From Desarmillaria ectypa (Eukaryota; Basidiomycota; Agaricomycetes; Agaricales; Physalacriaceae): a stretch of DNA of 64,000 nt. The stretch covers positions 3,038,001-3,102,000 of the forward strand of contig JAUDYN010000003.1 in assembly GCA_030407005.1 (NCBI GenBank), given 5' to 3'. The translations under genes were made by a program, and so were the position numbers. Below are positions 1 through 11,883 of the stretch, in pieces (position 1 is the first letter of the stretch; each line of letters begins with the position of its first letter). The notes under the pieces were generated by a model. It had not been told where the DNA came from and made no database searches. It was given only the letters and a program-made list of their open reading frames with translations.

Positions 1-77
1 ACGAGAGACGCAAGGAGCAAAGGAATGAATGTCAGTCCTCCGAGAATGTAAGCGTATAGGATAGCCTTGAAGGACAT
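1..77 (-). CDS. 5' end of a membrane-anchored protein gene (partial)
   Basis: An ATG at 77 on the minus strand opens a reading frame that runs off the left edge. The 25 visible residues begin MSFKAILYAY and continue with a glycine pair and a hydrophobic stretch, giving an N-terminal membrane segment. This resembles the start of fungal SMP-type lipid-transfer proteins (Nvj2-like), which begin with such an anchor, but the visible part is too short to decide. The gene continues outside the window, so its function is an inference only. Confidence 0.45.
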   Translation of the reverse strand, partial: MSFKAILYAYILGGLTFIPLLLASL

Positions 78-435
78 TTCCTAGACGATGCAGTGGAGAT
101 GATAGGGCGACCGCAGCCAGAGGGACGCGCGTCACAGCGAGCCGGGAGAATTGCTTTTTACGAGATAGCAGCGAATAGGTGATGGTGATAGTACAAGAAA
201 CAGACGAAACGAGGACGTGCCAACTCGACTGTGATGTAAGTGCCATTCACCCACGTGTCAGACGTGTCTCCTAAAGGAGCTGTTGATTGGTTGCCACACA
301 TAGCCGGAACCGGCATTTGCGTAACGCAAAATAGACCTAACAATAAATCCGAGTTATGCGATAGTACTCAATATATCTTCGAAAGGTGTCTAGTAATACA
401 TAGGATCCCTCAGATAATGCGTATGCATTCTCAAG

Positions 436-1357
436 TCATGAGCGCTGATGTCCACATGAATGGTGCAAAGCTCGCTGAGGATTGCAGCACATCCGGCATC
501 GTGACGCCTTCCGTCTGACGTTGGACGACGGATGCGAAAATATCCCTCTCCTGGCCTGCTCATCCAAGTCAGGGAGGATCGCTTGCCAATGTCCATCTCG
601 CCATATCCAATCTTTTACCAACTTTACAGGAGGCGACCGCGCGCGCATTGGAGGGAAGACACTGTTGACAGTGGTGTGCGTGGGGACCGTGAGGCGCTGG
701 TTGTAAGCACTGTCTTGTATAGGAACACGGCAAGGGATATCGTGAGGTTGTGAGGGACATAGGGTTAGGACAATTTTGGGAACTTGAAAGTTGGGTGGCG
801 AAGGCTGATACATTGTCAAACGCAGAACCAGAAGAGATACTGGCGGATTGACTCACCAAACAGGACCGTCGCCGCTGGCTCCGAGACGTGGATGAATCAT
901 TAGAAGAGTCACGGCAGATATCCGGTGTGAGGTTCATGGGACACAGAGGATCCAAATCATAATCCTTGAAAAGCTACCGTCAGTTTCAGAAGCAAAGTAT
1001 ATGCGAATGGCTCGTACCGAGGGGTCAATATCCTCATCATGTATCTCCAAATCAAGGAAGAGCTTTTCCATTCGCTTAACATCGTCGCTGAGTATGGTCC
1101 GAAGGTTACTGCATGCAGGATGTATAGACTCCCCGTAAAGCGTTGCCACGCGTTGCCACACGTCTGGCACTTGTAAAGCCAGGTCCTGCAGTAGAACTTC
1201 GAGGTTGATGACCTGAAACAACCGTTATTACTTTGAATTCGTTCAAGGCGTGAATGCAATAACCCACCAGCCGCTGATCCTCATCATCACCGCCTCCTGT
1301 GAACCGAGAAGAAAGCTCTAGTACTTGTTTTGCGCCAATAGAGAGCTGTGCTAGCAT
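436..1357 (-). CDS. Conserved hypothetical protein, four exons
   Basis: I do not recognise the family. The model starts at ATG 1357 and joins four exons across introns at about 1267-1213 (GTGGGT..CAG), 1018-966 (GTACGA..AAG) and about 869-818 (GTGAGT..CAG). Each join keeps the frame and each intron is 52-55 nt, the size normal for this genome. The product is about 230 residues. The N-terminal half looks helical (leucine-rich, QDLALQVPDVW). The middle is rich in serine and arginine. A compact Trp-rich block (KDWIWRDGHWQAI) lies near the C-terminus. It ends in TGA at 436-438. There is no signal peptide or membrane segment. A further 5' exon upstream of 1357 is possible. Confidence 0.5.
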
Positions 1358-1890
1358 TTTGTACCCTTGAAATGAAGGGAGAATAGTCTGAGTGGGAGGT
1401 TTGGGAAGAAAGCCGTGCTTCTTTGGTAAGGGTCAGTTAAAGTACAGAAACACGGGCACCCGTGATCATTTCCGGCTATATCATGTCCGGGCCGAGCCGA
1501 GCTTAAGCCTTAAGTTAGGCTTAAGGCTTACCCCGCAATCATCCCCAGAATCATGTGCACCGGCATTTCGCCAAGGGAGATAAGTAGAACAGAATTCTTC
1601 TTTACTTGGAAGCCCAGGTCACTTCTCAAGAAGAAAAAGGCAGCGTTGGCTCGTCACAACTGCTGGCATTCAGGTCCATCAGAATTGCTACCAAAACATA
1701 TGGTACAGTATCTGACGTACGCGTCCCTGGCAATTGAAGATGATGAGTATGGCAATCCGTCTCATCTTTCCTTTTCTCTCGTCTTCACCACTCGAAGGGA
1801 ATTCCAGTTACTATGAGTGCTTCAGGAAGTATGCAGTCGTGGTACTACTCTGAACATTCCGGTTTCTGACTCTAAAACACAGATGATCAT
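1358..1890. other. Intergenic stretch with palindromic AT/GC words
   Basis: No gene can be supported here. Positions 1451-1464 hold a perfect short palindrome (CACGGGCACCCGTG). Positions 1491-1530 hold GCCGAGCCGAG followed by an inverted repeat of TTAAGCCT and AGGCTTAA. Similar words recur near 6591 and 24771. The tail of this stretch probably includes unrecognised 5' sequence of the following DUF6535 pseudogene. Confidence 0.4.
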
Positions 1891-4086
1891 ATGAAATCAC
1901 CTCGCTATGAAGATCCATCAGCAAAACTCTGGTATTCCTATCTCACAGAAGCGGAAAAGCACGATCGCACATTAGCACATAACTGGAAGGGTGACATGGA
2001 TGCAATCCTGATATTTGTAGGTCAATTCATTAGTTTACCGAATCACCGTTAATAATCAAATTACAGGCAGGTCTTTTTTCTGCTAGCGTGACTGCATTCA
2101 TCATAGAAAGCCACAAGTCCCTGTTACCCAATACTGATGATAAGGTCATACTCTTACTCACTCATATTTCCGATCAGCTGGTGTCCGCGTCCATACCTTC
2201 TCAATGCGAAATTCACGCCAACGGCATCCGCATCAATCTGTAATACTTTGTGGTTTCTCAGCCTTGGCTTCAGTCTTATCTGTGCATTATCGGCAACACT
2301 AGTCCAGCAATGGACTAGAAATTACATCCAGGCGACGGAGAACCGTTCTATACCGCAAAGCTGCGCGAGAATCTACGCGTTTCTATATCAAGGACTAAAT
2401 AGGTTCAAGATGGCTTCCCTAGTCGAAATAATACCATTGTTACTCCACATTCCTCTCCTACTCTTCTTGGCCGGATTATTCTCGTATTTGTTATCCGTGA
2501 ATGATGCTTTGGCGTACCTCATTCTTGCCATCACCATCCTCTGTAGTGCGCTATGTGCTCTTATCACCTTTCTTCCCATATTCAATTATGACTGTCCTTA
2601 CCGCACGCCTCCTTCCCTTTTATCCTGGCGAGTCCTATGCAGTCTCCAACTGCTTTGACGCTGAGACTCACTCGGCGTTTTACACCCTATAGTCTACGGA
2701 ATGTTGGAAGCCCAAGAGACCGCTGCCGTAGAAATATCACCAGTGCGCGATGCCCGTGATTTTGAAGCGACGTATTGGGCTATCGAACTATTACGCGTCG
2801 ACAGCGAGTTGGAACCTTTCATCGAGGACGTACCCAATGTCGTAGCCTGCACCGATCTGAGTGCCAAACTACTGCTGCACCGGTTGCTTAATCATGACGC
2901 GGTTACGATACGCCTGGGATATCGTATTCAATGCCTTCTCGTGACGTGCACTCAGTGCGAGCTCGTACCCACAACAGTGCAGAAGCGGGCGATAACGTGC
3001 CTTAGTGCGATATGGTCTTTTACAATGATGTCCCTCCCGGCATTACCCGTAACAACAACTTCTGCGGCATATCGTTCATGGGAAACACTCCACTTTGACG
3101 AGCAAACTTTGAAATACATAAACCTTGTGCAAAGCGGCATACCAAGCGTGTCAGATTATTCCGGTCAGTGGAAACGAGCAACAGGACATGTCTCAGAATA
3201 CTTATGATCACTCCCAGTGTCCGCTCTCACCGTCGTGTCCAAAAATCTACTCGATATGTATATCGATCAAATTCTCAGGTTGGAAACAGAAATTGGAGGG
3301 TTTGTCATGACCAGAAAGTGGTGCCACCATCAAATTCAAGTTGGCCATGACACAAACGTGGCTCACCGATCTCGTGTTCAAGAGATTGCATCAGCAGCTT
3401 GACGAGCTGGAAGAGCACCCTTCGTGCTCCCATTAAAAGTTCGTTTTGCCCTGCACAACGATGGAGACCGTTCATCAACACCTGGAAGAGCTCGTTAACA
3501 CCGCCGCGTCTACACCCGACATCAGAATTTTGGAGAGCTGGATTTCAACTATATTCACCGATTTCGACACGCTCTGAATCAAGCAGGATTTTCCCTGAAG
3601 ACGGAATTCATCGCATATATCCTAAAGAGCCCGTCTCTCCCATACGAAGCATCGAACACCCTCCGTCGGCTCTTCCTGACCATCGATTATGACATTCCAT
3701 TTTCGCTGGAGTCGCAGAGTGTTTTCGTTGAACAGCTCGACGAGGCCCTCGAACCCTACCCATTGCCAAAAGGATCATGATTTCCCGAGAGTATAACTAA
3801 CATTCTGCAAGGAATGATTCCAGCCATCACGGACGCTTCTTGTAAACTGAAGGCTATGAGGACTTTCCACTTTTACAAAAAGCGTTTCCCATCGAACGAT
3901 GCTGCGTCAAAGGCGTTGGCCCTTCTCCAAAGAGACCTTCCGAGTCCACATCTGGCACATTCATCATCTCCTCCATTGGATCTATTTGGTTCACATATGT
4001 ATACAAGCACCAAATTGGACAAAACGGACACTTGGACCACATTATCGGGTGAGATCAGGGATGCGGCAGGTTTGATGCTATCATGA
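1891..4086 (+). pseudogene. DUF6535-domain protein, degraded
   Basis: The start matches the agaricomycete-specific DUF6535 family: an LWYSYL..DRTLAHNWKGDMDAILIF block, an intron, then AGLFSASVTAFIIES. A conserved membrane region follows at about 2240-2600 (ALSATLVQQW; YRTPPSLL), with several hydrophobic helices. Frame is lost between GIRIN and TLWFLSL near 2238-2250, where a 7-nt insertion flanked by AAT separates the two halves. Two stops (TGA CGC TGA, 2656-2664) interrupt the frame where arginines would be expected. Downstream pieces at 2701-3207, around 3217-3780 and 3814-4086 lie in shifting frames but keep family-like leucine-rich sequence. DUF6535 proteins have no established function. 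An intron model cannot rescue the frames without losing conserved residues. Confidence 0.7.
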
Positions 4087-4802
4087 ATTGACTATGTCTT
4101 GGGTTGACGTGAAATGTTCAGCTTGCCGCTTCTTAGACTGAAGCAATTGCCATATGTGCAGTAGGAATGTCGATCTGTGACTTTCCTAGCGGTGCCGATA
4201 ATATTGTCGCCCTTCTGCCCGCCTTCATTCAGCACCAAGGATCCTTCCCTATCCACACGCACAATGGTCTACTATCCCTCTATACTCATTTTCAACGGGA
4301 AGAAAACAATGATTGCCAGCCCCATTCATACCGCCATCTGTGTCCACTACGACACGACCCCTCATCTCGCGTGCTTCATTGCAAACCTCTGCAGCTACTC
4401 TCGTCTTCGCACCTAGTTTCAAGCACATCGGTCACTCGACCTACCACTCGACCCAACGCCGGGGCAGCCGTTAGGGTCATGTCACGATATATTTCGACAT
4501 TACTAGTGTACTACAATCCATGTCTTGAGGTGCACTCAGCGTTCATTGATTCCTTGGGCCCTACATTGAACGTTGCCAATTGCAGTGCTTTAGCCGCCTC
4601 CCGCTATCTCTAATTCCGCGTGAATCTTCCCTTCGTGCCCTCGCAATGTTCAGGCGGCGCGTGCACATCATACTTGATACGCTGCTTCCTGTTCTATCGT
4701 ATAGCCTCAGCGAGCACTCCAGATGATATTCGTAGGATTTATCTCTGTCTCGACTGCTGTTACTACCATATGTTTAAAAGAGTTCGTGCATGAAAATACT
4801 AA
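4087..4802. other. Non-coding or highly decayed stretch
   Basis: Open frames at 4167-4613 and 4177-4416 overlap each other and show no recognisable domain. They may be the decayed 3' tail of the DUF6535 pseudogene, because they lie on the same strand directly after it. I see no independent gene. Confidence 0.35.
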
Positions 4803-6244
4803 TCATGGCGTCCGTTCCGCTATGTGTTGTGTAAATAAGTCTAGTGCCAGCCTTGCATCGCTGTCAGGCAGATATCGAAGAAGGTTGCTGGCCCTGTTAA
4901 CGTAGTCATGGACGAGCTCCCACGTCCTCTGGATGCCACAAGACCTTCGCACCAGGTCATTCGCCTCGGAAAATTATCAGTTGGAGGTATAATAGTTCAG
5001 ATCACGTTGTAGCTTACCATCGCGGCATCTTCTGGTTCACTGAACCCACGTTCGATCAGAGGTCCCAAAGCAGGATGTTCCTCCCATGCGAACAAGATCG
5101 GGCTTGTTGCACTTCTGGGTCGCGTGCTGGTTGAAATATAAGACTCATGATCCTTGACATCGTCGACCAACTGTCCAAGACAAGCATGGTTAGCAATAAA
5201 TGACTGACTGATAGACAAAGGTCCTACCTGAAGCGCGACACCTATATTTCGTCCGAACGCGTAAGCAACCTCTTTCCAAATCTCGTTCCTACATCCGCCT
5301 AGTATCACGGCGGAACGTGCACCCTTGGCCAATAAGCTCCCAGTACTCAGATATGTCGTTTTAAAGTAGGCATGCCATGCATCTCGGGGGGTGAGAGGGG
5401 ATGATGCATACTCGGTCTTGAGTTCTATCACCCGGCCCTCTACCAAGTTCGAGATAACGCTCGCGACAAGCTCAACCACCTCACTGTCGCCTAGCCGGGA
5501 GAGGGCGGCACTGGCGCGTCCTAGCAGGAAATCGCCGCCAAGAATGGCAAGTTTGTTGCCGAATACGGGCTCTGAGCCCTGTGGTGAGGGTGACGAGGTG
5601 GCCGTCATGGACACTTCGTCGTGCAGCATTGAAGCAACTTGAATCATCTCGACTATCTGGGCGACGCGTATTTGTGTTGGTAGGAGGTACGGGCGAGTGG
5701 AAGGAGGGTTCGATGATGGCGCTTGAGGAGAAGGTGGGAATGGTGCAGGCATTTGTAAAGGAAATATAGAGTCGAACGATTCAGCGTGATCAGGCATGTT
5801 GGGATTCCAATAATGCAGGACGTCGCCATGCATTAACGGCTGCTCGAACTCTTCCGTCCTTCCCGACGCAGCCTCCCTTGCTGCATTCCATTCCATCGCC
5901 TCCCAACCCTCCCCCAGACCATTTGTCGCGCGTGCAAAGAGTAGAATAACGAGTGAACGTACAAGTTTTGTAGGGTCAAGAAAGTAACATTGAGCTAGGT
6001 CTTTAAGACCTGGATGAGCTGAACCAAGGAGGGTCAAGAGGTTTCCACGCAGCTGGGAAAGCTCAGAAGCGAGAATGACATATGGATCTGGTCTTCTGGA
6101 GAGTATTACCGGTGGAGGATGTATCTGGGATCGTTCTACTGAGGTATGCTCGATTTTTTGGGCCAAGGCGCTGTGTCTCCGACAAAAAGTTGTAAAATTG
6201 GAGAATGAGTGCAAAAACATTCTACGGGCTGGCCACCGTCGCAT
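4803..6244 (-). CDS. COQ1: COQ1-like polyprenyl diphosphate synthase, mitochondrial, atypical motifs
   Basis: The family makes the long isoprenoid tail of ubiquinone in mitochondria. The start at 6244 gives an Arg/Ser/Phe-rich N-terminus typical of a mitochondrial presequence. Conserved blocks are LMHGDVLHYWNP, GNKLAILGGDFLLGRA, NLVEGRVIELK, KTTYLSTGSLLAKGARSAVIL and AFGRNIGVALQ. A 57-nt intron (GTAGGA..ACAG, about 5170-5226) separates ..VALQ from LVDDVKDHE. A second intron (about 5022-4968) leads to the last exon, ending ..FTQHIAERTP at TGA 4803-4805. The first Asp-rich motif, normally DDxxD, reads HDEVSM here. The stretch after the second motif is shortened and lacks the usual GKxxGAD. It may be a catalytically altered enzyme or a partner subunit like PDSS2/Dlp1 of a heteromeric synthase. 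It lies alone, facing the DUF6535 pseudogene. Confidence 0.82.
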
Positions 6245-6803
6245 GCTCTACTCGTATCTTTGGTCCGGAGCCAAAGATTGAGTGAAATTCCAAAAATCCT
6301 TGTTGACGGGGGAGAGGGAGCGGTGGTAAGAGCGCGAGCTTAGTGAGAGGTACGTTCGTCATCCGGCGTACGTTTGCCGGCTCCTTCTATCGCATTGCTT
6401 GGAATTCTCACCAGAAATGATAACGTCGGACAAAAATTACATGCTATAATATATATTTCTGCTTTCATATTTCTGAGCGCCAGCTGTGCCCCGTCGGCCG
6501 TGATAGTTTCATGCTTTACCGTATGCCCGCGAAATAATGGACGGCCGTAATTCAGTCGTACTCATGATTGTTATGAAAGGAGGTAAATGCTAGGCTTAAA
6601 GCTTAAGGCATTGTTGACCTTGACCTTACTTGCAATGCGTCGCTTTTTTTTTTATACAGATCTAGGGCTTATTTGATTCTTTAACTCAATTATGCAAGCG
6701 AAGGAAAGGAAAGACAATAATATAACGAAAGGAGGCCATAAGAGAAACACTCGTGAAAATACTTTTCAAGCTCCCATTCACCAGCAAGTGGAGGGAACTC
6801 GCT
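6245..6803. other. Intergenic; repeat-like word at 6591-6610
   Basis: This is the upstream region of the COQ1-like gene and the downstream region of the F-box-like relic. It is AT-rich between 6440 and 6720. The word TAGGCTTAAAGCTTAAGGCA at 6591-6610 resembles the inverted repeat at 1501-1530. No gene is seen. Confidence 0.4.
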
Positions 6804-8190
6804 CTAAGAGATGGTAGCATTCGCCATGTTGTCCGATAAGGCATTCTGCATTCTCAGGTCGACAGAAATAGACGAAAATAAAATACTCACGAGCCTGAGG
6901 CAGGCACGAGACCATCCCGGTGTTTTAATGATCACTTGCACTATTATATCTTGACTCTCCAATGTCGTGAGTTTGCCTTCAATACAGTCGTTCATGGAGC
7001 AACACACGGATGAAGGTGGAATGAGCTGCCGACTAATTGAAAGGCCTGCGCTGCATTCGATAGAGATTTCAACCTTCAGTGAACGAAGGGCGGGCATCCT
7101 AGATTTCGATAAGGCATGAGCCACTCTATCCCACACTGCTTCATGCTCGGGTTTATGCTGCACATAACGCAGATTGTCATCTTGTTCTGCGTGCACACAG
7201 AAGTGGATGTCTCTGAGAAAACAATTTCCACCTGTGTTTTCGAGGTTGGAAATCCACCAACCGATGGGCTGGGTATCTCCGGAGTGGTATGCTGGCATTT
7301 TGACCGTAAGCTTCCTGAGGTGCGAAATAGGGAGGGGGGGAGATGGTAGCCAAGGGCACTGGGGCTATGCCTCGTCGGTGAGAGAGTCCTTTCAAGAACA
7401 CTATGACATACCACTGCCAGAGTGCCTAAATGTTAACTCTTCCAATTTAGTTGCACCTCTGAACAAATCTTGGAATTGGGAGGAATAGTCCCTGCCGCGG
7501 GGATGGATCTCTAAAGTTCTGAGTTCTTGGATGGATACTGGGCACTGCCGCGAATGAACACCGCTCAGAAGATGATACAGAGAGCCATCGTAGTCAAACA
7601 GTACCAAGGTCCCGGAGATGGATGCTGGTGAATACAGCAGGAAGGCCTGGGATCACCGGTAGGCTCAAATTAGGTCGGATTGACCTTGCGTTTCTCCTTA
7701 CGTACCGTCAACCTTTCTAGACGCGTGGAGTTGGTAAGCAGAGGAGCCAGTTCGGAAAAGAGGGGAATTTAGTATCCAACAGTTCGATTGACGCGTACGT
7801 CCTGGAGCAAAGTGCCTGAACAAATCGTTCCGGCAGGGAGTTCCAATCCATCCACAACATTTCCAGATGAATCGGATTAACGAAGAGTTCGACGATGGCT
7901 ACGAGTGCCGAGTCATATGTGCATGAAGAGGAGAGACGAATTCTTCTGATATGAACAATGAGGGAAGGAGAGGATTGAAGAAGATCCAGCGTTGTATCAT
8001 TCCACCTAGTCCTCCTGAAACTGATGGTGTAGAAGAGATGAACCCTCGTGCGAGGTGTAAGGCAGCGCGACGTCAGTGAACACGCTTTCAAGGCAAGCTT
8101 TTTGTCTTTCAACAAGTCCACAACAGCATCTAAAACTTTTCGAGGTAGTATACATTGGTCTATCTGGTCAAGTTAAATCAGAGGAAGATC
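6804..8190 (-). pseudogene. F-box/LRR-like protein, probably broken
   Basis: The first part (8170-7760) reads ILPRKVLDAVVDLLKDKKLALKACS..., then a TWND/LLQSSPSL-type stretch typical of the large agaricomycete F-box-like family. These proteins pair a degenerate F-box with leucine-rich repeats and are thought to recruit ubiquitin-ligase substrates. No in-frame ATG lies upstream of the F-box before a stop. Near 7755-7770 the frame slips by one base in a C/T-rich run, so that SELAPLLTNSTRLERLT continues in another frame. Later exons (about 7607-7401 and 7340-6804) carry LRELRTLEIHP-like and LKVEISIECS-like segments and end at TAG 6804-6806 after a small intron. A missed first exon could rescue the start but not the slip, which could also be an assembly error. 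Confidence 0.5.
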
Positions 8191-8593
8191 GGGGCAGTAG
8201 GGAGCGGCGACATCACTTGAATCAGATAAGATTCCCAAATGTTTGTGTGTCAGGTGGAGGTGAATCCTTCAGGACCATCCCTCCGTTAATAAAGGTCACG
8301 AAAGGGATACTGATTGCCCACAGACAAAGAGCAACTCAAAAGGCACTGTACAATTGCAAGAAAACAAGTTGGAAAAAGGGTGGTCGGTGAAGACAGGGAG
8401 TAATGCTGACTAATACAGAGGATTGCGAGATCATCCGCCAACGGTCACTTCCAACTCGCCCTATATAATTCCAGTCAGTCCATTTGTGTCTTTCTCTTTT
8501 CTCTCACTGACGGATACTAGCAGCGCTCACTTGCAGCTACAGGTTTTTAGCCTTCACCTGTTGCGCGGCCGGTCAAGAAAACAAGGCAATACC
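8191..8593. other. Upstream region of the ATP synthase subunit e gene
   Basis: No gene is seen. A TATA-like CTATATAA lies at 8461-8468, about 125 bp before the start codon at 8594, followed by a pyrimidine-rich tract (TTTCTCTTTTCTCTC) usual around fungal transcription starts. Confidence 0.4.
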
Positions 8594-9014
8594 ATGGTCT
8601 CACCTACTGTGAATGTGCGCTGTCAATTCTCCTATTTTCCTTTCTTCTGTTGCTAATTCTTGGCCAAAACGAACAGGTTGCTCGATACACGGCTCTCTTT
8701 TCTGGTGTTGTCTATGGCTGGTACCACCGTCGATCCCTACAAGCAGCACACAATGTGCACAAAACCCAGCATGCGGAGCACGAGCGAGAGCAGTTGATTG
8801 CAGAGGCAAAGGAGGCATGGAAGAAGAAACAGGAGACAGCAAAGGCTGCTGCTACAGATTCTCGTGAGTGCATCTGCTTGTCGCCATGACAGGGCGCGTT
8901 GTTGCTGCCCGCAGTGCTGACAGTCGTGTTCGCCCTCCTTCAGTCATCACGGATCCGGAAGATCCACGGTTTGACCTGGAGAAGCTGATTGCAAAGTGGG
9001 AGAAGGCAGCATAA
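8594..9014 (+). CDS. ATP21: Mitochondrial F1Fo ATP synthase subunit e
   Basis: A small inner-membrane subunit needed for dimerisation of the F1Fo ATP synthase and so for cristae shape. Three exons: 8594-8614 (MVSPTVN), 8677-8863 and 8944-9014, joined by GT-AG introns of 62 and 80 nt. The product is about 92 residues. A single N-terminal membrane segment (RYTALFSGVVYGW) carries the family's glycine spacing, followed by a charged helix (HEREQLIAEAKEAWKKKQE) and the conserved end TDPEDPRFDLEKLI. The frame is intact and the length is as expected. The RBBP4-like gene follows 319 bp downstream on the same strand. Confidence 0.93.
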
Positions 9015-9333
9015 CAGTGTTACCCTTGTTCGTCCGTGGAATAGATATGTTGTCCACCAACAAAAGACGCATAATCCTGACTTTGGCCCAGTATCCCTTG
9101 TCTGACCTGCAAACATTGAATATGTTCGTACATACAAGTATTTTGTTCGATTCGTCCTTGTATACATTCGTCTACAAAAAATCAAGAAAATTTATGCCTC
9201 CGTAAACGTCTCCTTTGCGGCTGTTTGTAAGCGTGGGAAAGATTTTAAACGCGTCGCGTCTTTTCTTCTTGCCACCACCGCCAACGACAGTGATTTCTCT
9301 TAATTTGCATCTATACCAGCTTTCCAGTAGAAA

Positions 9334-11194
<1,861 letters not shown>

Positions 11195-11339
11195 TACGTT
11201 GACTCCATGCTTGTATTTGTGCTTTTGATTATTGATAAACGCGCCCGAGTCAATATAAGACGAAACCGTGATGATGTACAATGCGCTCCAGGCCAAAAAA
11301 AAAAACTAAGGATAAAAGTGTGCTCCGGTGTATGCCCAG

Positions 11340-11642
11340 TTACAGGAATAGAAGCCTCGCCAGCTCGAAGAGTACTGTAGGAAGAGTTGAGTACATTGGA
11401 AGAGACAGATGGAAGGTAACGTACCTCCGCCCACGACAACGAATACGATGACAGCTAAAATCCAAATATTTACTGGGCTTTGCTTTGCGAGCTTCTCTTG
11501 CCGCGACAAATGTGTTGGCTTTTTGCCTGATCGCGCATCCTTGGCGAACTTTTCGTTCCGTTGACGCATTTCAAAAGCGGTGGGCTGCAGCCATGATGAA
11601 GAATTCCATGGATGAGATAACGATAACTGAGAAACGCACCAT
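11340..11642 (-). CDS. SERP1/RAMP4 family ER membrane protein (Ysy6-like)
   Basis: A small tail-anchored ER protein associated with the Sec61 translocon under stress. The start codon ATG (11642-11640) is followed at once by an intron (11639-11585, GTGCGT..GCAG), so exon 1 codes only for Met. Exon 2 reads PTAFEMRQRNEKFAKDARSGKKPT, then a basic linker and a hydrophobic helix (WILAVIVFVVVGG). A second intron leads to LFELARLLFL and TAA 11340-11342. The length of about 66 residues and the QRN..F..GKKP motif are those of the family. The gene converges on the RBBP4-like gene with about 145 bp between stop codons. Confidence 0.88.
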
Positions 11643-11883
11643 TTTGAAGTACAAGCGTTAATGAGTGGCTTGGGTTACACGTAGGTATGAGTGTCGCGGT
11701 CGGGTTTAAGTACTGAAATGTACAAACGTGGCAGTTTGGATCGATGATGTGGTTTGTTAGAGCTACATGTCGTCGACATCGAGGACAAACTAACTCGCAA
11801 ATCTCTACGTACTAGCGAGCTAGTGCGCCTTTTATATTCGTGAATACATACTGACAGAAACTAGCGTCCTTTGTTACTCAAGG

